Part shown: piece after piece, positions 60,067 to 64,000 of the stretch | Layout of the letters: each line of letters starts with the position of its first letter | Position numbering within the stretch: position 1 is the stretch's first letter | Origin: Clostridium sp. 1001275B_160808_H3 | GTDB lineage: Bacteria > Bacillota > Clostridia > Clostridiales > Clostridiaceae | Assembly (NCBI RefSeq): GCF_015550425.1 | Contig: NZ_JADNAT010000001.1 | Coordinates: forward strand, 169,829 to 233,828 | Reading direction: 5' to 3' | DNA length: 64,000 bases | Made by a program: the position numbers and the translations under genes | Notes under the pieces: generated by a model | Databases searched by the model: none | Told to the model about the DNA's origin: nothing | What the model saw: the letters and a program-made list of their open reading frames with translations, nothing else

Positions 60067-61668
60067 TTAATTTAGCTTATTAAATAGCTTTATACTAACT
60101 GTATTTAAAAGAATTAATAGCGCAGTTAGAATTAGAGTTAAATATATTATTACAAGTGTAATAAATAAAGCTATATTTAATATTTCTAATTTTATAAATA
60201 ATAATATTGGTACTCCAATGATTATTACTGAAATAATCATTTGAATTATGACACTTATACTTTGTTTTACTACAACAGTTTCTGAAGTCCAATTTAAATT
60301 AGGAAAGAAATTGTTAACTATTATTCCTAAAATTGATACTATAAAACAATATATTGTTGTTATGATAATTAACCATATTAATTCAATTATTGATAATTTC
60401 AATGAAAAGAAGAAAATAATATCACTTATTAAAACTGTTGGCATAATTAATATTAGATTTAAAATTATCTTTCCTTTAAATATATCTATTGTTCTTATAG
60501 GAGTAGATTTTAATATCCATAAGTTCTTTCCTTCCATTGATATAGATGAATTAGTTGTACAAGATATTGATAAAATACCACATATCACAGCAATGATAAA
60601 TAAAGGAATCATACTATCAACAACTTCTATTTCCATAATCTTAAATAAAATCTCTTTTCCCATAAATAAAGTTGATATAGCAGCTATCAATATTAATACA
60701 GGCCCTATAATTGTATTCAACACATATACAGGCGAAGAAAAATATCGTTTTATTTCTTTTTTAGTTAACGCAATTATTTGTGACGATACATTCATTTCAT
60801 TTATTTTATAATTTGACTTTTTAAAACTCTCTTGTAATTTTGAGTTTATTTTCTTAAAGGACTTGTTAAATATAAAAATAAATATTGAAAAAATTGAAAC
60901 TGATAAAGCTACAAATATAAGTAAATCTTTAAAGTTTAAATTTATTAAAGCATTAACTACATATATTGTTGGAGGATATAATTTTGATATACCTAAAGTT
61001 ATAGAATCACTATTTACTATTATCTTTTGAACTAAGTCTCCACTTTTAGATGAAGCAATCATTATTAATAAAATAAATATTAATGTTGCAGAATTTATAA
61101 TTAAATTTTTATGCTTCATTCTTGAAGATATATAACTAATTACGAATGCAATAATAGATGCTACTACTACAGGAATTAATGGTAATAACAAAAATACTAT
61201 AAATAAATATATAAAAAATAAATAAGAAATCTCAACCCTACTAAAATAGATGCAAGCTGGAGATATAAATACAACTATTAAAAATAAATAATTAATTCCT
61301 AATAGTTGTATCATCCTATTAATCAAAATAGTACTACTCTTTATAGGTAAACTCATAAGTAAATCATAATCTCTTGCAGAAAATAAAATTCCTTGAGCTT
61401 TATACATAGAAGTAAAAAATATAATAACCACACTTAAAATAAAGCTCATAACCAATAATAAATCAATAAACCCAATACTCTTTAATCCATCAGCTAGTAA
61501 CTTAGAATATTCTATTGCTAAAACTTCAAATACTATTAGGGTAATTAATATTGTTGGTACTATTAATATACTTCTAAACTTTTCGCCCTTTGACTTTTCC
61601 TTAAATATCTTATTAATTCCTATAGAATTAATAAATGTTGTTTTAAATAAACTCCATAAATTACTCAT
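60067..61668 (-). CDS. ABC exporter permease
   Basis: 533 residues with about twelve membrane segments in two groups separated by a cytoplasmic region (residues about 250-300, FKKINSKLQESFKKSN). No substrate-binding or signature motif, but it overlaps the ATPase gene by eight bases (ATGAGTAA), so the two are translated together and form an ABC-2-like exporter. Substrate unknown; possibly an antimicrobial or lipid. Confidence 0.8.
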   Translation of the reverse strand: MSNLWSLFKTTFINSIGINKIFKEKSKGEKFRSILIVPTILITLIVFEVLAIEYSKLLADGLKSIGFIDLLLVMSFILSVVIIFFTSMYKAQGILFSARDYDLLMSLPIKSSTILINRMIQLLGINYLFLIVVFISPACIYFSRVEISYLFFIYLFIVFLLLPLIPVVVASIIAFVISYISSRMKHKNLIINSATLIFILLIMIASSKSGDLVQKIIVNSDSITLGISKLYPPTIYVVNALINLNFKDLLIFVALSVSIFSIFIFIFNKSFKKINSKLQESFKKSNYKINEMNVSSQIIALTKKEIKRYFSSPVYVLNTIIGPVLILIAAISTLFMGKEILFKIMEIEVVDSMIPLFIIAVICGILSISCTTNSSISMEGKNLWILKSTPIRTIDIFKGKIILNLILIMPTVLISDIIFFFSLKLSIIELIWLIIITTIYCFIVSILGIIVNNFFPNLNWTSETVVVKQSISVIIQMIISVIIIGVPILLFIKLEILNIALFITLVIIYLTLILTALLILLNTVSIKLFNKLN

Positions 61669-62374
61669 TATCTATCAACTCCATAAATATATCTTCTAAT
61701 GAACTATTTCCTTTAACTTCATCCATATTACCTTGAGATACTATATTGCCATCTTTTATAATTGCTACCTTATCGCATAACTTTTCTGCTACTTCTAAAA
61801 CATGAGTTGAGAAAAATATTGCTACACCTTCATTACAAAGCTTTTTCATTTCTTCTTTTAATATATGTGATGCTTTAGGATCTAATCCAACAAATGGTTC
61901 ATCTAAAATTAAAAGCTTAGGTTTATGAATTAGTGCAGAAATTATAACTAACTTTTGTTTCATTCCGTGAGAATATGATGATATTAAATCTCCAAGAGCT
62001 GATGTTATTTCAAATTTTTCTGAATATAACTTTATTAATTTTTCTCTTTCTTCTTTTGAAACCCTATATATATCTGCAATAAAATTTAAATATTGAATCC
62101 CAGTTAAAGCTTCATAAATATCAGGATTATCAGGTATATACGCTATTTTTTTCTTACACTCAATAGGATTATTTTTAATTGAATCTCCATCAATTAATAT
62201 ATCTCCTTCTTCAAATTCTAAAATTCCTACAATAGCTTTTATAGTTGTAGTCTTTCCTGCTCCATTATGACCAATAAAGGCAAATATTTCTCCACTATTA
62301 ACTTTAATCGATACATTATTCACGGCTTTTTTTCCATTTTTATATGACTTTGAAAAGTTTATTATCTCTAACAT
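61661..62374 (-). CDS. ABC exporter ATP-binding subunit
   Basis: 237 residues. Walker A GHNGAGKTTTIK near residue 35, signature SYSHGMKQKL near residue 132 and Walker B LLILDEPFVGLDP near residue 155 are visible; the H-loop is FFSTHVL. ATG follows AGAGAGG. An 18-bp perfect inverted repeat lies 13 bases upstream of the start. Confidence 0.93.
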   Translation of the reverse strand: MLEIINFSKSYKNGKKAVNNVSIKVNSGEIFAFIGHNGAGKTTTIKAIVGILEFEEGDILIDGDSIKNNPIECKKKIAYIPDNPDIYEALTGIQYLNFIADIYRVSKEEREKLIKLYSEKFEITSALGDLISSYSHGMKQKLVIISALIHKPKLLILDEPFVGLDPKASHILKEEMKKLCNEGVAIFFSTHVLEVAEKLCDKVAIIKDGNIVSQGNMDEVKGNSSLEDIFMELIDNE

Positions 62375-62386
62375 ATTATTACCTCT

Positions 62387-62429
62387 CTTATTATACTTGT
62401 TATATATATACTATAACAAGTATAATAAG
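62387..62429. promoter_or_regulatory. 18-bp inverted repeat operator of the ABC exporter
   Basis: Left arm CTTATTATACTTGTTATA (62387-62404) and right arm (62412-62429) are perfect reverse complements around a 7-base spacer. A minus-strand promoter, TTGTCA - 17 - TAGTAT, is possible inside it. It fits an operator for a dimeric repressor, or a leader hairpin just ahead of the ribosome binding site. Confidence 0.7.
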
Positions 62430-62512
62430 TTGACAAGACTTTTTCAATTTTTATATTAAATTTCATAAATACAAGATTAAATTGTTTATTTGTTGTTGAT
62501 ATAATATTTTAC

Positions 62513-62540
62513 TTTACAGTTTTTTCTTATATGATAAAAT
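62513..62540 (+). promoter_or_regulatory. Promoter of the ECF transporter gene
   Basis: TTTACA (62513-62518), a 16-base spacer and TAAAAT (62535-62540), predicting a start near 62547 and a leader of about 90 bases. Confidence 0.5.
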
Positions 62541-62546
62541 AATATT

Positions 62547-62620
62547 GGTCGGTATTCTTAAGAAACCGAACTTCACGCAAAAATTCATTTTTTGCCGAAT
62601 TATATCCTATAAGGAATAAG
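62547..62620 (+). promoter_or_regulatory. Structured leader of the ECF gene, possible riboswitch
   Basis: The hairpin TCGGT / ACCGA (62549-62553 with 62565-62569), a second hairpin GCAAAAA / TTTTTGC (62577-62583 with 62589-62595) and a weak third (CCT-ATA-AGG) precede the GGAGG. TCGGT could alternatively pair with GCCGA (62594-62598), which would disrupt both. The layout resembles a switch, but it matches no riboswitch consensus I know. Confidence 0.4.
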
Positions 62621-62635
62621 AACGGAGGAATTAAA

Positions 62636-63262
62636 ATGTTAAATGCTAGAGGGATGGGAAACTCTCGTCAAAATGTAAGAAAAATGGTAGTAGTTGCAAT
62701 GCTATCGGGTATTTGTTTATTCTTAGGACTAACAGGTCTTGGTTTTATACCATTACCACTCTTTAAACTAACAATTTTACATTTACCTGTAATAATTGGA
62801 GCAATAATTGAAGGTCCTATAGCTGGGGCTACAATTGGATTCATATTTGGGATTTTCTCAATTTATCAAAACATAACTGCTCCAACTCCAATGTCTCCAT
62901 TTTTTTATAACCCAATAGTTTCTATATTGCCTAGAGTACTGATAGGGGTAATATCTTATTATGTTTATAAACTCTTAAAAACAAAAATTAAAAATAAGAA
63001 ACTATCTATAGGTATTGCTGCTGTTTGTGGATCTTTAACCAATACTATTGGGGTTCTTGGAAGTATATACTTAATTTATTTTAAGGATTATGCATCAATT
63101 CTTGTTAGTAATGGAACCATTTCAACTGGATCAAGAAACGCAGTCACAGTTGCACTCTTATCTATAATAGGTACTAATGGTATGGCAGAGGCAGCTTTAT
63201 CAGCACTTGTTGCAATTCCAGTTATTATAGCAATATTTAAAATGCAAAAGAGAAATAATTAA
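62636..63262 (+). CDS. ECF transporter S component (vitamin-binding)
   Basis: 208 residues with six membrane segments. GLGFIPLPLFKLTILHLPVIIG and EGPIAGATIGFIFGIFS near residues 35-85 are typical of the ECF_trnsprt (PF12822-like) S components, of which pantothenate, riboflavin and other vitamin transporters are members. The energy-coupling genes are not nearby, as common for group II ECF systems. Start ATG follows CGGAGG. Substrate not decided; pantothenate is the nearest analogy. Confidence 0.85.
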   Translation: MLNARGMGNSRQNVRKMVVVAMLSGICLFLGLTGLGFIPLPLFKLTILHLPVIIGAIIEGPIAGATIGFIFGIFSIYQNITAPTPMSPFFYNPIVSILPRVLIGVISYYVYKLLKTKIKNKKLSIGIAAVCGSLTNTIGVLGSIYLIYFKDYASILVSNGTISTGSRNAVTVALLSIIGTNGMAEAALSALVAIPVIIAIFKMQKRNN

Positions 63263-63267
63263 TTTAT

Positions 63268-63307
63268 AAAAGGTTATTTGAAAAATATTTTCAAATAACC
63301 TTTTTTT
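63268..63307 (+). terminator. Terminator of the ECF gene
   Basis: Perfect 14-bp stem AAAAGGTTATTTGA / TCAAATAACCTTTT followed by more T residues, six bases after the stop. Confidence 0.9.
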
Positions 63308-63473
63308 ATAGTTTGTACCAATATATTCTTTATAAAGATCACTTTTCCTCTACTGTATTAATTTTTATAGTTTATTAACATTTTATCTGCACAATATAAT
63401 AGTACAAAGTCAAACAAGCTTTGTAAAAGAAAACCCAAAAAAAATTTTATATGTTTTCAAGGAGGGATTTATT

Positions 63474-63662
63474 ATGGCAAGTAATAGACAATTGATTCCA
63501 GAAGCTAAACAAGGATTAGCTAAATTCAAAAATGAAGTAGCTAACGAAATGGGAGTACCTTTCTCAGACTATAATGGAGACCTTACTTCAAAACAATGCG
63601 GTAGCGTTGGTGGAGAAATGGTTAAGAGAATGGTTGAACAATACGAATCTGGATTAAAGTAA
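63474..63662 (+). CDS. Alpha/beta-type small acid-soluble spore protein, copy 1
   Basis: 62 residues, family length. It has the two conserved blocks KFKNEVANEMGVPFSDYNGD (GPR protease site region) and SKQCGSVGGEMVKRMVEQY. SASPs coat forespore DNA and protect it; GPR degrades them at germination. ATG follows AGGAGGG. It is first of a tandem array. Confidence 0.97.
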   Translation: MASNRQLIPEAKQGLAKFKNEVANEMGVPFSDYNGDLTSKQCGSVGGEMVKRMVEQYESGLK

Positions 63663-63699
63663 AACTTTAATCTGATATATTTGCAAGGAGGGATTTATT

Positions 63700-63939
63700 A
63701 TGGCAAGTAATAGAAAACTAGTTCCAGAAGCTAAACAAGGATTAGCTAAATTCAAAAATGAAGTAGCTAATGAAATGGGAGTGCCTTTCTCAGACTATAA
63801 TGGAGACCTTACTTCAAAACAATGCGGTAGCGTTGGTGGAGAAATGGTTAAGAGAATGGTTGAACAATACGAATCAAAAATTAAAAATATATTCTTATAT
63901 ATTAGGAGGGATTTGTTATGGCAAGTAACAGAAAATTAG
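63700..63939 (+). CDS. SASP copy 2 with lost stop, reading into copy 3
   Basis: 79 residues instead of 62. Residues 1-57 match copy 1 with seven base differences by my count. After EQYESK the expected stop is missing and the frame continues through KNIFLYIRRDLLWQVTEN, the last part being the ribosome binding site and start of copy 3 in another frame, ending at TAG 63937-63939. One extra A in the AAAAA run near 63877 would restore EQYESKN-stop. Either a real variant or a sequence error. Confidence 0.85.
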   Translation: MASNRKLVPEAKQGLAKFKNEVANEMGVPFSDYNGDLTSKQCGSVGGEMVKRMVEQYESKIKNIFLYIRRDLLWQVTEN

Positions 63940-64000
63940 TTCCAGAAGCTAAACAAGGATTAGCTAAATTCAAAAATGAAGTAGCTAATGAAATGGGAGT
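63918..64000 (+). CDS. SASP copy 3, cut by window end
   Basis: ATG 63918 behind TAGGAGGG begins ASNRKLVPEAKQGLAKFKNE, nearly identical to copy 2 at the base level. The window ends after about 27 codons. It overlaps copy 2 by 22 bases, an unusual arrangement that would allow coupled translation. Confidence 0.9.
   Translation, partial: MASNRKLVPEAKQGLAKFKNEVANEMG

Noticed and set aside
60095..60811. Frames inside the ABC permease gene on both strands
   Set aside because: Shadows of the real 533-residue permease; composition matches alternate-frame reading of membrane helices.
63700..63939. Copy 2 SASP as a distinct longer protein family
   Set aside because: The extra residues are an out-of-frame reading of the spacer and the start of copy 3, not a domain.

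Overview
The window is strongly AT-rich with compact, mostly minus-strand operons and GGAGG-type ribosome binding sites. It carries alpha/beta-type small acid-soluble spore proteins (SASPs), SpoVB-type flippases, the Bacillota-specific protease LonB, a trimeric [FeFe]-hydrogenase and a V-type ATPase operon. Together these point to an anaerobic spore-former of Clostridium sensu stricto (cluster I). I cannot name the species from sequence alone. I saw no rRNA, tRNA, CRISPR array, prophage or transposase gene; this is mainly core chromosome with small accessory patches.

Layout, left half. 1-896: a truncated membrane protein and a DUF5317-type membrane protein. 1165-5275: hydCBA, a complete NADH/ferredoxin-linked [FeFe]-hydrogenase. 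5559-7210: metF and luxS behind a SAM-I riboswitch. 7378-9390: an acetyltransferase, then a secreted protein gene broken by one in-frame stop and its membrane-protein neighbour. 9874-10827: a TagO/WecA-type glycosyl-1-phosphate transferase. 11025-19537: nine-gene V-ATPase operon (order ntpF-I-K-E-C-G-A-B-D) whose c-ring subunit carries the residues known to bind Na+ in Enterococcus hirae. 19737-23370: B12/radical SAM protein, small methyltransferase-like protein, membrane-anchored beta-propeller. 23544-26867: two convergent MOP flippases. 26881-33420: pseudouridine synthase, M20 amidohydrolase, an FtsA-like ATPase with a long C-terminal extension, a previously unlisted 58-residue membrane protein, and a UvrD-like helicase.

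Layout, right half. 33778-39056: pncB, a Cys-rich small protein, an EAL-HDOD protein, a hypothetical, PerR and a membrane-anchored protein. 39221-40507: three small low-complexity or Cys-rich proteins, probably spore related. 40662-49170: the protein quality-control cluster tig-clpP-clpX-lonB-lon-engB, with RNA structures between the genes. 49278-53822: cell-envelope genes (TcaA-like protein, M23 endopeptidase, hypotheticals) and a 59-residue Cys-tailed protein. 53963-59516: PHP phosphatase, two GNATs, YhfC-type intramembrane protease, two DUF1648/DUF5808-type membrane proteins and their YtrA-like GntR regulator. 59700-63262: PspC-domain protein, an ABC exporter with a large operator-like inverted repeat, and an ECF vitamin-transporter S component with a structured leader. 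63474-64000: a tandem SASP array, cut by the window end.

The least explained material is non-coding. It comprises overlapping alternative hairpins between clpX and lonB, a hairpin separating the lonB Shine-Dalgarno from its start codon, a promoter-hairpins-terminator unit at 50484-50687 that looks like a small RNA, a 53-nt three-way junction at 9641-9693, a 150-bp imperfect inverted repeat at 55889-56040, and the ECF leader. All are hand-read and need folding and comparative checks.
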